Shown here in pieces: positions 1-10,100 of a stretch of DNA of 64,000 nucleotides. The position numbers and the translations under genes are program-made. Position 1 is the stretch's first letter, and each line of letters starts with the position of its first letter. The stretch lies in the NCBI RefSeq assembly GCF_004138135.1, contig NZ_RYFD01000011.1:25580-89579 (forward strand), read 5' to 3'. This DNA is from Candidatus Oscillochloris fontis. GTDB lineage: Bacteria; Chloroflexota; Chloroflexia; Chloroflexales; Chloroflexaceae. The notes beneath the pieces are model-generated. The model saw only the letters and a program-made list of their open reading frames with translations, did not search any database and was not told the origin of the DNA.

Positions 1-1
1 G

Positions 2-403
2 CGCCTGGGCTACCGGCCCGCCGTGGTGACACTGATCGCCTATGCGCAACTGGTACTCGTGCGCAGTGTGGTGGTCGGAATCAACGGGATTGAACCCGCC
101 ATCATCGAAGCCGCTAAGGGGATGGGCATGAATAGCTGGCAACGCCTCATCCAGGTTGAACTCCCCCTGGCGCTGCCGGTGATGATCGCCGGATTGCGCG
201 TCGCCACCCTCTCAACCATCGCGATTGCCACCATTGCTGCCTTCGTCAATGCGGGCGGCTTGGGGACACTGCTCTTCGATGGGGTGCGGAGCAGTAATAG
301 TGAGAAGATCATTGTTGGGGCACTCAGCGTCTCGGTACTGGCCATCGGGGCTAACATCCTCTTTCGCCGCGCCGAGATCTGGGCCACCCGCAGCCGAGGA
401 TAG
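2..403 (+). CDS. ABC transporter permease, glycine betaine/osmoprotectant type (OpuBB/ProW-like), 5' end outside window
   Basis: Only the C-terminal part (about 133 residues) is present; the frame is open to the window edge. The visible part has the binding-protein-dependent permease signature: an EAA loop around EAAKGMGMNSWQR, followed by LPLALPVMIAGLRVATL and a hydrophobic stretch rich in Ala and Ile. This arrangement and the segment IATIAAFVNAGGLGTLLFDG are typical of the OpuBB/OpuBD/ProW permeases, which move quaternary amines with an ABC ATPase and a binding protein. Those partners would lie upstream, outside the window. The next gene starts 3 bp after the stop. The substrate is inferred from family resemblance only. 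Confidence 0.8.
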   Translation, partial: RLGYRPAVVTLIAYAQLVLVRSVVVGINGIEPAIIEAAKGMGMNSWQRLIQVELPLALPVMIAGLRVATLSTIAIATIAAFVNAGGLGTLLFDGVRSSNSEKIIVGALSVSVLAIGANILFRRAEIWATRSRG

Positions 404-405
404 CT

Positions 406-840
406 ATGCAACAGCGCACGATCCTGCTCATCTGTACCGGCAACTACTATCGCAGCCGCTATGCTGAACTGCTCTTTAACGCGCAGGTTCCGGCGCACCT
501 CGCCTGGCGCGCCGACTCGCGGGGCTTTGCGCCTGGCCCCTGGAACCATGGCCCGGTGGCCCCGATTGTCTTGGATCGCCTGCGGGCGGCTGAGTTACCC
601 ATCCCCGAACCATTGCGTGAGCCGCTGCGCCTCACCCATGCCGACCTCGAAGCTGCCGATCTGCTGATCGCACTTGATGAACGGGAACACCGGCCCTATG
701 TGGAGGGTCTCGGACGGGTATGGGCAGCACGCTTCACCTATTGGCAAGTCCCCGACCTGCACGAATGGCCCGCGCATCGCGCACTCGACGCGATTGAGAA
801 TGCGGTAGCGGGGTTGATCGCACAGATCAGTCAAGCTTGA
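406..840 (+). CDS. Low-molecular-weight phosphotyrosine phosphatase-like protein
   Basis: 144 residues. The N-terminus ILLICTGNYYRSR carries the C-x5-R phosphate-binding loop (Cys10, Arg16) of the LMW-PTP/arsenate reductase family. Downstream are DLLIALDEREH and a VPDLHEW segment where the family normally has a Asp-Pro general-acid motif; here the Asp is followed by Leu, so catalysis may be altered. Length fits the family. The start has a GAGGA ribosome site and lies 3 bp behind the permease stop, so the two genes probably share an mRNA. The substrate is not evident, and a role in stress or exopolysaccharide signalling is only a guess. Confidence 0.7.
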   Translation: MQQRTILLICTGNYYRSRYAELLFNAQVPAHLAWRADSRGFAPGPWNHGPVAPIVLDRLRAAELPIPEPLREPLRLTHADLEAADLLIALDEREHRPYVEGLGRVWAARFTYWQVPDLHEWPAHRALDAIENAVAGLIAQISQA

Positions 841-922
841 CGCTAATGCTTCACTCTTTTTGGTTGATGTCCGTCTTTGTTTCAGCGACCACCAACTGTT
901 ATGACATAAAGGGAATATCGTT

Positions 923-1660
923 ATGGGCTTTAAAAGCAAGCTTAAGGGACTGCTTGAGCATCTGACAGGCACACATATATATCGTATACTGCCGCGTGGC
1001 TTCGATGTGGCTTCTGATATTGCGCATGCCTTGCCAATGTACCATGCTCAGGTTATTTTTGATGTTGGTGCTAATGTTGGACAATCTGCTCACGTATTTC
1101 GATCTAATTTTCCAAATTCGTGTATCTATTGTTTTGAACCTGTAACTAATACATACCGTCAACTTCAACGTAATGTACGAAAATATAAGCATGTTCATTG
1201 TTATCAGTTAGCATTGGGTTCTACCCAAAAAGATGGACAGATGGTACTTCAAGGTTCATCTGATATGTTTTTTTTACTAGGTCAATCAAGAGAGCAATCT
1301 CATAAAGACGTACAAACCGAATCAGTACATGTTGATACATTAGATAATTTTTGTCATACGAATGGTATTAATTATATCAGTTACCTTAAAATAGACACAG
1401 AAGGAGGTGATATGGATGTCTTGGAAGGTGCTGTGAAGATGCTTGTCAAACAGAATATCGATATTATCCAGGTTGAGACCGGGATGAATCCGACCAATAG
1501 CAGACATGTATCATTTGAATCTGTAAAACAGTTCCTTGAATCTTACCACTATTACTTATTTGGGATCTATGAACAAGTAAATGAATGGCCTACTGGAAAA
1601 CCTCATTTACGACGAACAAATCCCATATTTATCTCTCAAAAACTTATCGAAAAGAAGTAA
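923..1660 (+). CDS. FkbM-family SAM-dependent methyltransferase
   Basis: 245 residues. The motif VIFDVGANVGQSAHVF is the glycine-rich SAM-binding loop, CFEPVTNTYRQLQRNV the acidic strand, and YLKIDTEGGDMDVLEGA the conserved FkbM block. Such enzymes usually O-methylate sugars or secondary metabolites. An AAGGGA ribosome site precedes the ATG. The gene is conspicuously AT-rich with A/T-ending codons, in contrast to the GC-rich genes on both sides, which suggests recent acquisition. No glycosyltransferase cluster lies next to it in this window, so its acceptor is unknown. Confidence 0.85.
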   Translation: MGFKSKLKGLLEHLTGTHIYRILPRGFDVASDIAHALPMYHAQVIFDVGANVGQSAHVFRSNFPNSCIYCFEPVTNTYRQLQRNVRKYKHVHCYQLALGSTQKDGQMVLQGSSDMFFLLGQSREQSHKDVQTESVHVDTLDNFCHTNGINYISYLKIDTEGGDMDVLEGAVKMLVKQNIDIIQVETGMNPTNSRHVSFESVKQFLESYHYYLFGIYEQVNEWPTGKPHLRRTNPIFISQKLIEKK

Positions 1661-1703
1661 TGAGGCTCTATCTAACAACCCGGATTAAACTATTCTTTTC
1701 TCT

Positions 1704-1865
1704 TCAACATAATTTCCCATCCCGGTGGCCAGATCTGGATTTTGTTCTCGGGATCTTGACGCCATTCAGCAACTTCATGGCGCCATTTGGGCCAAATAGT
1801 ATTGCAAGAATGGCTATGAAAAATGCAAACCAAACGAGTAGAGTTTGGTTTTGTTTAAAAGACAT
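1704..1865 (-). CDS. Small putative membrane protein, possibly frameshifted
   Basis: A 53-codon ORF lies 37 bp downstream of crcB on the same strand. Its ATG has an AAGGAG site 9 nt upstream. The product starts MSFKQNQTLLVWFAFFIAIL, one predicted transmembrane helix of about 20 residues. After about residue 28 this frame looks unlike protein. The neighbouring frame, running to a stop at 1690, reads WPKWRHEVAEWRQDP and then IQIWPPGWEIM, a convincing soluble tail. One indel near 1785 would join the two into a roughly 57-residue membrane-anchored protein. It could therefore be a real small gene with a frameshift or a sequencing error. Function unknown. Confidence 0.4.
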   Translation of the reverse strand: MSFKQNQTLLVWFAFFIAILAILFGPNGAMKLLNGVKIPRTKSRSGHRDGKLC

Positions 1866-1902
1866 CAGGAAATACTCCTTAATAGAAGTAAGAAGCCAAT
1901 TA

Positions 1903-2277
1903 TTACCACATCCGCCCCAACTCTACCCCCACAAAGACCGCGATCAGCCCGACGATCATGCTCGTGCTGGCATAAATAATTGCGGCCAGCCAGTTGCCAC
2001 TGTTGATCAGGTTGTAGGTCTCGTAGCCAAAACTGGAGAAGGTAGTGAAGCCGCCGAGTAAGCCAGTGACAAGGAGTAGTCGGGTGGTTTCGCTCAGTTG
2101 GATGCGCGCATTGGCGAGGCTGAGTAGTAGCCCGATGAGCAGGCACCCCAGGAGGTTGATCATCAGCGTGCCGTAGGGGAAGCTGGCTCCTAAGTGGCGA
2201 GTGGCCCACACGGAGATGGCGTAACGTAGATTGGCACCGACTGCCGCACCAATGGCGATGGCGATGATGTTGTGCAT
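1903..2277 (-). CDS. crcB: Fluoride ion channel CrcB/Fluc
   Basis: 124 residues and four hydrophobic segments, the usual size for a dual-topology Fluc subunit. The diagnostic GGFTTFSSFGYE block (pore Phe residues and the Na+ site region) and NLLGCLLIGLLL are present. Fluc channels export toxic fluoride across the inner membrane as dimers. The gene begins 9 bp after the end of the upstream minus-strand gene, so it is probably cotranscribed with it. No fluoride riboswitch was recognised nearby. Only one crcB copy is in the window, so it is predicted to form homodimers. Confidence 0.9.
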   Translation of the reverse strand: MHNIIAIAIGAAVGANLRYAISVWATRHLGASFPYGTLMINLLGCLLIGLLLSLANARIQLSETTRLLLVTGLLGGFTTFSSFGYETYNLINSGNWLAAIIYASTSMIVGLIAVFVGVELGRMW

Positions 2278-2286
2278 GCGCTCTTC

Positions 2287-2724
2287 CTACTGCGGAAAAA
2301 TCGAGAGATCATGGAGTAGGCTCAGGCTTTGCCGTAGCGGCATGAGTTCCTCCAGGGGGATCTCCAACGCGCTGATCATACGGGCGATCAGGGGATGTGT
2401 TTCGGGGCGCTCGTCGCCCGCCGCCATGCGCCGGTGGCACATGTTGAGTAGCAGGCTCAACTTCTGCCTCCGGTTCAGGCGTTGGGTTGCCTCCTGCGCA
2501 AAGGTGTCCACTTCGACATGCTTCAGGTAATGCTCGATGCGCCCCAACAGATCCGGCTCGTAGGCGATGCCGCGCCGGGGTAGGAAGTCGGCTAAGGCTC
2601 CGCTCTGCCCGTTGGCGTAGATGCTGCTGGCCCCGGCGAGATGTCCGAGTGCGACCAGTAGGGCGCTGGCGGGGGTGAGTACCCCTGGCGGGTAGGTGGC
2701 GTCAAATTCGGTCCATGAGCCCAT
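2287..2724 (-). CDS. Hypothetical helical protein upstream of crcB (weak TerB-like resemblance)
   Basis: 145 residues with no signal peptide or membrane segment. The second half is helical, with the pattern LLLNMCHRRMAAGDERPETH followed by LIARMISALEIPLEEL. This loosely recalls TerB-like domains (helix, acidic GDE segment, then a helix with spaced Leu), but the match is weak and I do not assign a family. The start has a strong GGAGAAGG site. A mobile repeat is inserted directly upstream at 2742-2877, just outside the ribosome site. It is probably cotranscribed with crcB. Confidence 0.6.
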   Translation of the reverse strand: MGSWTEFDATYPPGVLTPASALLVALGHLAGASSIYANGQSGALADFLPRRGIAYEPDLLGRIEHYLKHVEVDTFAQEATQRLNRRQKLSLLLNMCHRRMAAGDERPETHPLIARMISALEIPLEELMPLRQSLSLLHDLSIFPQ

Positions 2725-2741
2725 ATCCTTCTCCTCGCATT

Positions 2742-2877
2742 GTAACTGTTCACACTTCTCCTAGCTTCCAGGTTTTGACACCAAGACGCAGAGGCGCAAA
2801 GCCGGCAACAAAACCTTTGCGTCCTTGCGCCTTTGCGTCAACACGAGGTTTCTTTTACCCCAAGTGTGAACAGTTAC
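2742..2877. repeat. MITE-like element, family A, single copy
   Basis: 136 bp bounded by inverted ends GTAACTGTTCACACTT and AAGTGTGAACAGTTAC, a perfect 16-bp pair. The interior holds a long imperfect hairpin built from GACGCAAAGGCGC-type arms. Flanking octamers at 2734-2741 and 2878-2885 agree at 7 of 8 positions (CTCGCATT and CTCGCATC), consistent with an 8-bp target duplication. It encodes nothing. Further copies lie at 7239-7509 and 23178-23422. Confidence 0.8.
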
Positions 2878-2885
2878 CTCGCATC

Positions 2886-2953
2886 TCGGTTTTGACACCA
2901 AGACGCCAAGACGCCAAGGCGCTAACAAATCTTTGCGTCTTCGCGTCTTGGTG
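2886..2953. repeat. Truncated family A repeat remnant
   Basis: This carries the internal hairpin of the family A element (TTTTGACACCAAGACGCC against CGCGTCTTGGTGTCAAA) but lacks the outer ends on the right side. It abuts the tgt stop codon: the TGA of tgt falls within the repeat motif TTTTGAC read on the minus strand. It may serve as an RNA hairpin after tgt, but it has no T-tract. Confidence 0.6.
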
Positions 2954-5882
<2,929 letters not shown>

Positions 5883-5905
5883 GGTGGTATCTTCGGATGG
5901 TGGCA

Positions 5906-5964
5906 ATGGTGTTATGATGGTGCGGTTGGCCGCTTTGCGGCCAACCGCACCATCATAACACCAT
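5906..5964. repeat. Perfect 28-bp hairpin with 3-nt loop
   Basis: Bases 5906-5933 and 5937-5964 are exact reverse complements separated by TTT. The arm begins ATGGTGTTATGATGG and ends GGTTGGCCGC. It lies between acyl-CoA dehydrogenase (ending at 5999) and the McrB-like gene (starting at 5882), both on the minus strand. No T-run follows on the minus strand, so a simple terminator is not convincing; it may be an RNA-processing or attenuation hairpin, or a mobile palindrome. Confidence 0.75.
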
Positions 5965-5998
5965 GTTTCGTGGGGGCCGCAGGCCCCAAGACCTACCC

Positions 5999-7138
5999 CT
6001 ACTTCGTAATCTCACGCGAGATCACGAGGCGCTGGATCTCGCTCGTACCCTCATAGATCTCGGTAATCTTAGCATCGCGGAAGAAGCGCTCGATGGGGTA
6101 CTCCTTCGAGTAGCCGTTGGAGCCGTGCAACTGTAGCGCCTTGGTCGCCGTCCACATGGCCGTCTCGGAGGCGAAGACCTTGGCCATCGCGGCGTCCTTA
6201 CCATAATCGAGACCCTGATCCTTGCGCCAGGCCGCCTCGTAGGTGAGCAGGCGTGCCGCCTTAATGCGCGTCGCCATATCGGCTAGGGCGAAGCCCACCG
6301 CCTGGAACTCGTGGATCGGCTTGCCGAACTGCTCGCGTATCTTCGTATAGGCCAGCGCTTCCTCGTAGGCCCCCTGCGCAATACCGAGCGCCTGCGCAGC
6401 AATCCCGATGCGCCCCGCATTGAGGATGGTCATGGCGATCTTAAAGCCCTGGCCCTCCTCGCCCAGCAAGCGCGAAGCCGGAACGCGGAAGTCATCATAG
6501 GCCATCTGCGAGCTATGGGCGCTGCGAATACCCAGTTTGTTCTCGACCTTGACCACGCGGCAACCCGGCTCCTTGGTGTCAATCAGGAAGGCACTAATGC
6601 CCTTGACACCCTTGGAGGGATCGGTTATCGCCATGAGGATGATCATATCGGCGTGGTCGCCATTGGTGACCCAGTTCTTCACGCCATTGATGACATAATG
6701 ATCGCCATCACGTACCGCAGTGGTCTTCTGGGCGGCGGCATCCGAGCCAGCGCCGGGTTCAGAGAGCGAGAAGGCACCCAGCATTTTGCCAGAAGCGAGC
6801 GGGATGAGAAATTCCTGCTTCTGTTGCTCGCTACCGAACTTCTCGATCCCATAGCAGACCAGCGAGTTATTGACCGAAGCAATCACACCCAACGAGGGAT
6901 CAACCCGGCTGAGCTCCTCAATCACAATCGCATAGGAGATATAATCGAGGCCCGCGCCACCATACTCCTCGCGCACCGCCACGCCAAGCAGGCCCAGTTC
7001 GCCCATCTTCTGCACAAGTTCTGTGGGCCAGATCGCGTGCTCATCGCGCTCGGCAGTGGTGGGCTTGGCCTCTTTCTCAACAAACTGGCGCACCATATCG
7101 CGCAACATCTGCTGATCTTCGTTGAGCTGAAACTCCAT
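5999..7138 (-). CDS. Acyl-CoA dehydrogenase (short/medium-chain type)
   Basis: 379 residues from the ATG reading [16 protein letters not shown], with AAGGAGAG about 8 nt upstream. It has the FAD/acyl-CoA blocks [16 protein letters not shown] and [18 protein letters not shown], the segment [20 protein letters not shown], and the C-terminal [13 protein letters not shown] block containing the usual catalytic Glu. The enzyme introduces the alpha-beta double bond of acyl-CoA and passes electrons to ETF. Residues resemble butyryl-CoA or general short-chain enzymes, but chain length cannot be fixed. No ETF or thiolase gene is adjacent. Confidence 0.93.
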   Translation of the reverse strand: MEFQLNEDQQMLRDMVRQFVEKEAKPTTAERDEHAIWPTELVQKMGELGLLGVAVREEYGGAGLDYISYAIVIEELSRVDPSLGVIASVNNSLVCYGIEKFGSEQQKQEFLIPLASGKMLGAFSLSEPGAGSDAAAQKTTAVRDGDHYVINGVKNWVTNGDHADMIILMAITDPSKGVKGISAFLIDTKEPGCRVVKVENKLGIRSAHSSQMAYDDFRVPASRLLGEEGQGFKIAMTILNAGRIGIAAQALGIAQGAYEEALAYTKIREQFGKPIHEFQAVGFALADMATRIKAARLLTYEAAWRKDQGLDYGKDAAMAKVFASETAMWTATKALQLHGSNGYSKEYPIERFFRDAKITEIYEGTSEIQRLVISREITK

Positions 7139-7238
7139 TGTCTTCTCTCCTTGGTGATGTCTTGACATGTCTTGAGTGGACGATGAACGCGCTCCATTCT
7201 ACGTCAGAATGGGATCTGCGGCAAGGAGGGGAGCAACG

Positions 7239-7509
7239 GTAACTATTCACACTTGGGGTAAAAGAAACCTCGTTTTGACGTAAAGGCGCGAAGACGCAAA
7301 GGGTTGTTGCAGGCTTTGCGTCTTTGCGTCAAAACCTGGAGGCTAGGTAACTGTTCACACTTGGGGTAAAAGAAATCTCGTATTGACGCAAAGGCGCAAG
7401 GACGCAAAGGTTTTGTTGCAGGCTTTGCGCCTCTGCGTCTTTGCGTCAAAAACTGGAAGCTAGGAGAAGTGTGAACAGTTCCGAGGCTAGGAGAAGTGTG
7501 AACAGTTCC
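7239..7509. repeat. MITE-like family A cluster, two units with duplicated right end
   Basis: The 563-bp gap between the acyl-CoA dehydrogenase and the GNAT gene is largely this cluster. It opens with GTAACTATTCACACTT. A second full unit starts at about 7347 with GTAACTGTTCACACTT. It closes with two copies of AGAAGTGTGAACAGTTCC. The octamer GAGCAACG occurs immediately outside both ends (7231-7238 and 7510-7517), a perfect 8-bp target duplication. Each unit carries the hairpin with GACGCAAAGGCGC-type arms. No ORF is credible inside. Confidence 0.85.
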
Positions 7510-7543
7510 GAGCAACGTTGCCGGGTGCCCCGATCATTGCGTA

Positions 7544-7610
7544 GGGGTGACGCATCGCTCTCCAACTTTGTCTGGGTTTGCCTGCTCCATGAAATGCGAT
7601 GCGTCGCCCC
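7544..7610. repeat. Inverted repeat, GGGG(C/T)GACGCATCGC arms
   Basis: GGGGTGACGCATCGC at 7544-7558 and GCGATGCGTCGCCCC at 7596-7610 pair with a single G-T position across a 37-nt loop. It resembles the GTAGGGGCGCGTCGCGACGCG-type palindromes at 16171-16265 and 22549-22576 and is probably a relative. It lies in the leader region of the GNAT gene. Confidence 0.6.
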
Positions 7611-7702
7611 ATGTCCCCACATAGATCCCCACTGGCTGGTACAATAGGTAGGCCGATGCATTGATGCGTCGGTCTATCTGATTCTGTTGAGGATATGGTC
7701 TC

Positions 7703-8548
7703 GTGAGCCTGAAGATCTTTACTCTTGCTGTGCTTGATGATCCAACATTTGTTCTTCTCACCGATCTGGTGGCGCGTTGTAATCAGGCCGAAAATCTTGA
7801 TCTGCCCATTTCGGCTGACTTGGGTAGTGCAGCTAGGTTGCTCGTCGCCGATCTGGATGGTGAATTGGTTGGGCTGGCAACGATCAGTCTTGGGCGTGAA
7901 GCAGAGATCTGTCTGTGTGTTGATCCCCGGCGGCGGCGGCGGGGGATTGGGCGTGCCCTTGCCGTTGCTTCAGCAATGCGTGCTATCGCCGAAGGTTGCT
8001 CTGAACCGGTCTTTGTGGTTGATCTGGCGGCAGATTCGGGATGTATCTTTGTCGTCCAGTTGGGTGCCCGATTCAGTCTTGCCGAACATCGCATGGATCT
8101 GGATCTGAGTCTCATTCCGCCCGCCCCCACACCGATCCATGGCCTCTGCATTCGCCCGGTGCGCTTTGATGATGCCCCTGCGATGAGTCAGATTCTCACG
8201 CTGGCTTTTGATGATCCGCCCGAATTGGTGGGCCATTTTGTCACAGAACGCCTCGCCAGCCGCTTCCACCGCTTCTTACTAGCAGAATTTGATGGTCAAC
8301 CGGTGGGTACACTGCGTCTGATCCAAGAAGATGGCTGGGTTTATATCACCACCTTTGGGGTTACTCCGCAGTATCAGGGCCGGGGTATCGGGCGCCAGAT
8401 GTTGCTCTCTGTGATCACGATGCTGCGCCACGAAGGCCAGCGGGCTATTCGTATTGAGGTCGAAACTCACAATAGCGCAGCTTTGTCACTCTATGAATCT
8501 TGTGGCTTCCGGCGGCGACGTACCTTCGCCTACTATTGCTTGGCATAA
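7703..8548 (+). CDS. Tandem-domain GNAT N-acetyltransferase
   Basis: 281 residues with a GTG start preceded by GAGGA. There are two GNAT folds: the first has its acetyl-CoA loop at RRRRRGIGRAL (about 76-86) and the second at QYQGRGIGRQML (about 223-234), followed by the typical C-terminal block HNSAALSLYESCGF. Such proteins transfer an acetyl group from acetyl-CoA to amines. The first domain lacks an obvious C-terminal block and may be structural. It is flanked by repeats upstream and a terminator downstream, so it is probably monocistronic. Substrate unknown. Confidence 0.85.
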   Translation: MSLKIFTLAVLDDPTFVLLTDLVARCNQAENLDLPISADLGSAARLLVADLDGELVGLATISLGREAEICLCVDPRRRRRGIGRALAVASAMRAIAEGCSEPVFVVDLAADSGCIFVVQLGARFSLAEHRMDLDLSLIPPAPTPIHGLCIRPVRFDDAPAMSQILTLAFDDPPELVGHFVTERLASRFHRFLLAEFDGQPVGTLRLIQEDGWVYITTFGVTPQYQGRGIGRQMLLSVITMLRHEGQRAIRIEVETHNSAALSLYESCGFRRRRTFAYYCLA

Positions 8549-8582
8549 TCGTCCCGGTGTGCGTGATGCGCCCTGACCGATT

Positions 8583-8630
8583 AAACCCGCCGCAAGCCGC
8601 CATGCTTTAGCCGAGCGGTTAGGCGGGTTT
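8583..8630. terminator. Possible bidirectional terminator hairpin between convergent genes
   Basis: AAACCCGCC at 8583-8591 pairs with GGCGGGTTT at 8622-8630, with further pairing possible in the loop (CCGC and GCGG). It lies between the convergent GNAT and ribbon-helix-helix genes and covers the last codons of the latter. The T-tract is short. Confidence 0.45.
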
Positions 8631-8804
8631 CTCGCTGGCTTTAGCCAGAACAGTGGAAGCCTCGCTATCCGCGTTCTGGCGGGCAATCTTCTCTTGTAGG
8701 GCATCTCGGATGAACTGATTCATGCTGATACCGGCTTGCGCTGCCGCAACCTTCATCGCACGATGTTCGGTTTCGGTGAACTGAAGCGGGAAGCGTTTGA
8801 TCAT
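8619..8804 (-). CDS. Ribbon-helix-helix (CopG/Arc-type) DNA-binding protein
   Basis: 61 residues. The N-terminus MIKRFPLQFTETEHRAMKVA gives the beta strand and first helix, and GISMNQFIRDALQEKIA the second helix of an RHH fold; the tail is Ala/Ser-rich. Such proteins dimerise through the N-terminal strand and bind palindromic operators. It is divergent from tnpB, and the shared 59-bp spacer contains a perfect 18-bp inverted repeat. Autoregulation and control of tnpB is therefore a plausible inference. It could be the antitoxin half of a toxin-antitoxin pair, but no toxin gene is adjacent. Confidence 0.7.
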   Translation of the reverse strand: MIKRFPLQFTETEHRAMKVAAAQAGISMNQFIRDALQEKIARQNADSEASTVLAKASEKPA

Positions 8805-8812
8805 ATGTGCTG

Positions 8813-8854
8813 CCTATGGTATAATTATTACTAATATAATAATTATACCATAGG
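8813..8854. promoter_or_regulatory. Perfect 18-bp palindrome in the divergent RHH/tnpB promoter region
   Basis: CCTATGGTATAATTATTA at 8813-8830 is exactly complementary to 8837-8854, with a 6-nt centre CTAATA. Each arm contains TATAAT-like -10 sequences facing opposite ways. It is AT-rich in a GC-rich region. It may be the operator of the RHH protein, or alternatively the subterminal hairpin at the left end of the IS element. Confidence 0.6.
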
Positions 8855-8862
8855 TCACGGTC

Positions 8863-9993
8863 ATGGCACGGAAAGCCTTTCACTATCGTCTCTATCCGAG
8901 CCGCCCCCAGGCACGCCTGCTGGATGCGACCCTGGAGACCTGCCGCTTGTTCTACAACGACTGTCTTGCCGAACGCAAGGCGGCCTACCAGGAGCGGGGC
9001 GAAACGATAGGCAAGTACGAGCAACTGCGCTAGGTCAAGGAGCGCAAGGCGACAAACCCGTGGGCGAAACACGTGCATAGCCACGTCTTGCAGACGGTGG
9101 TACAGGATCTCGACAAGGCGTTTGATGCCTTCTTTCGGCGCGTCAAGGCAGGCGAGAAGCCCGGTTATCCGCGCTTCAAGGGGCGCAACCGTTGGCATTC
9201 GATGGGCTTCAAGGAGTACGGGAACGGCTTTCGGGTAGACGGGCGGCGGCTCAAGCTGTCGGGCATCGGGCGGGTCGCGGTGCGCTGGCATCGTCCGACC
9301 GAAGGCCAGATCAAGACGCTCCGCATCAGCAAGAAGGCTGGGAAGTGGTTCGCCAGCTTCTCGTGTGTGGTGGATGAGCCGACGCCGCTCCCCGCCACCG
9401 GCAAAGACGTAGGGATTGATGTGGGGCTGGCAAGTCTGATCACCACGAGTACCGGTGATCGGGTAGCGCATCCCCGTTTCTACCGCAAGGCGCAGCGCCG
9501 CTTGCGGGTGGCACAGCGCCGGGTGGCACGCCGCACCAAGGGTGGGAAGAACCGACGCAAGGCTATCGTGATGCTGCAACGGCAGCACGAGCGCATTGGG
9601 AACCAGCGCAAGGACTACCTCAACAAGCTGGCACGCACGCTGGTGGAGCAACACGACCGCATTGCCCTCGAAGACCTCACGATCACACGCATGGTGCATG
9701 GCAACCTCGCAACGAGCATTCTGGACGCCGGATGGGGCTACTTGGTTCAGCGACTCACGGACAAGGCTGCAAGTGCCGGTCGTGTGGTTGTCCTGGTAGA
9801 CCCGCGAAACACGTCAAAAACCTGCTCTGGGTGTGGGCGACTATTCGAGGGGCTTACCCTCAAAGACCGTTGGGTTGATTGCGCCTGTGGCCTGTCGCTT
9901 GATCGTGATCACAACGCCGCAATCAACATACTCAACCGGGGCGGACAGCTCCGTTGGTCGTCAAGCTCGCCACTAGGCGGGTTGGGCCAATAA
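8863..9993 (+). pseudogene. tnpB: IS200/IS605-type TnpB (OrfB), interrupted by one in-frame TAG
   Basis: The full frame would encode 376 residues from the ATG at 8863 (MARKAFHYRLYPSRPQARLL, the usual N-terminus). Codon 57 is TAG at 9031-9033, after the sequence YEQLR; the frame is otherwise intact. The RuvC residues are kept: GIDVGLASL (Asp), DRIALEDLTI (Glu) and SLDRDHNAAINIL (Asp). The zinc ribbon CSGCG...CACG is also kept. TnpB is an RNA-guided nuclease that promotes retention of the element. A CAG-to-TAG change would explain the lesion. Translation could restart downstream (for example from GTG codons near 9073), giving an N-truncated protein, but activity is doubtful. No tnpA is present. 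Confidence 0.85.
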
Positions 9994-10100
9994 GCCGCGC
10001 CACGTTAGTGGCTGCGGAGTGTCACCAACACGGGCGGCGATCCGGTGGTTGAGCTATAGACCAACTTTGGTGGTGGGAAGACCCATTCGATGTTGGCGTT
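9994..10100 (+). other. Probable IS right end / possible omega-RNA 3' region
   Basis: The 107 bp after tnpB contain GC-rich segments that can fold, for example CAACACGG against CCGGTGGTTG (about 10029-10055). In this transposon class the guide RNA and right end extend from the 3' part of tnpB into this interval. The exact end cannot be fixed by eye because no empty site is available for comparison. Confidence 0.35.

Noticed and set aside
7703..7750. ATG at 7695 as start of the GNAT gene
   Set aside because: It is followed by an in-frame TGA after two codons; the GTG at 7703 has a GAGGA site and opens the full frame.
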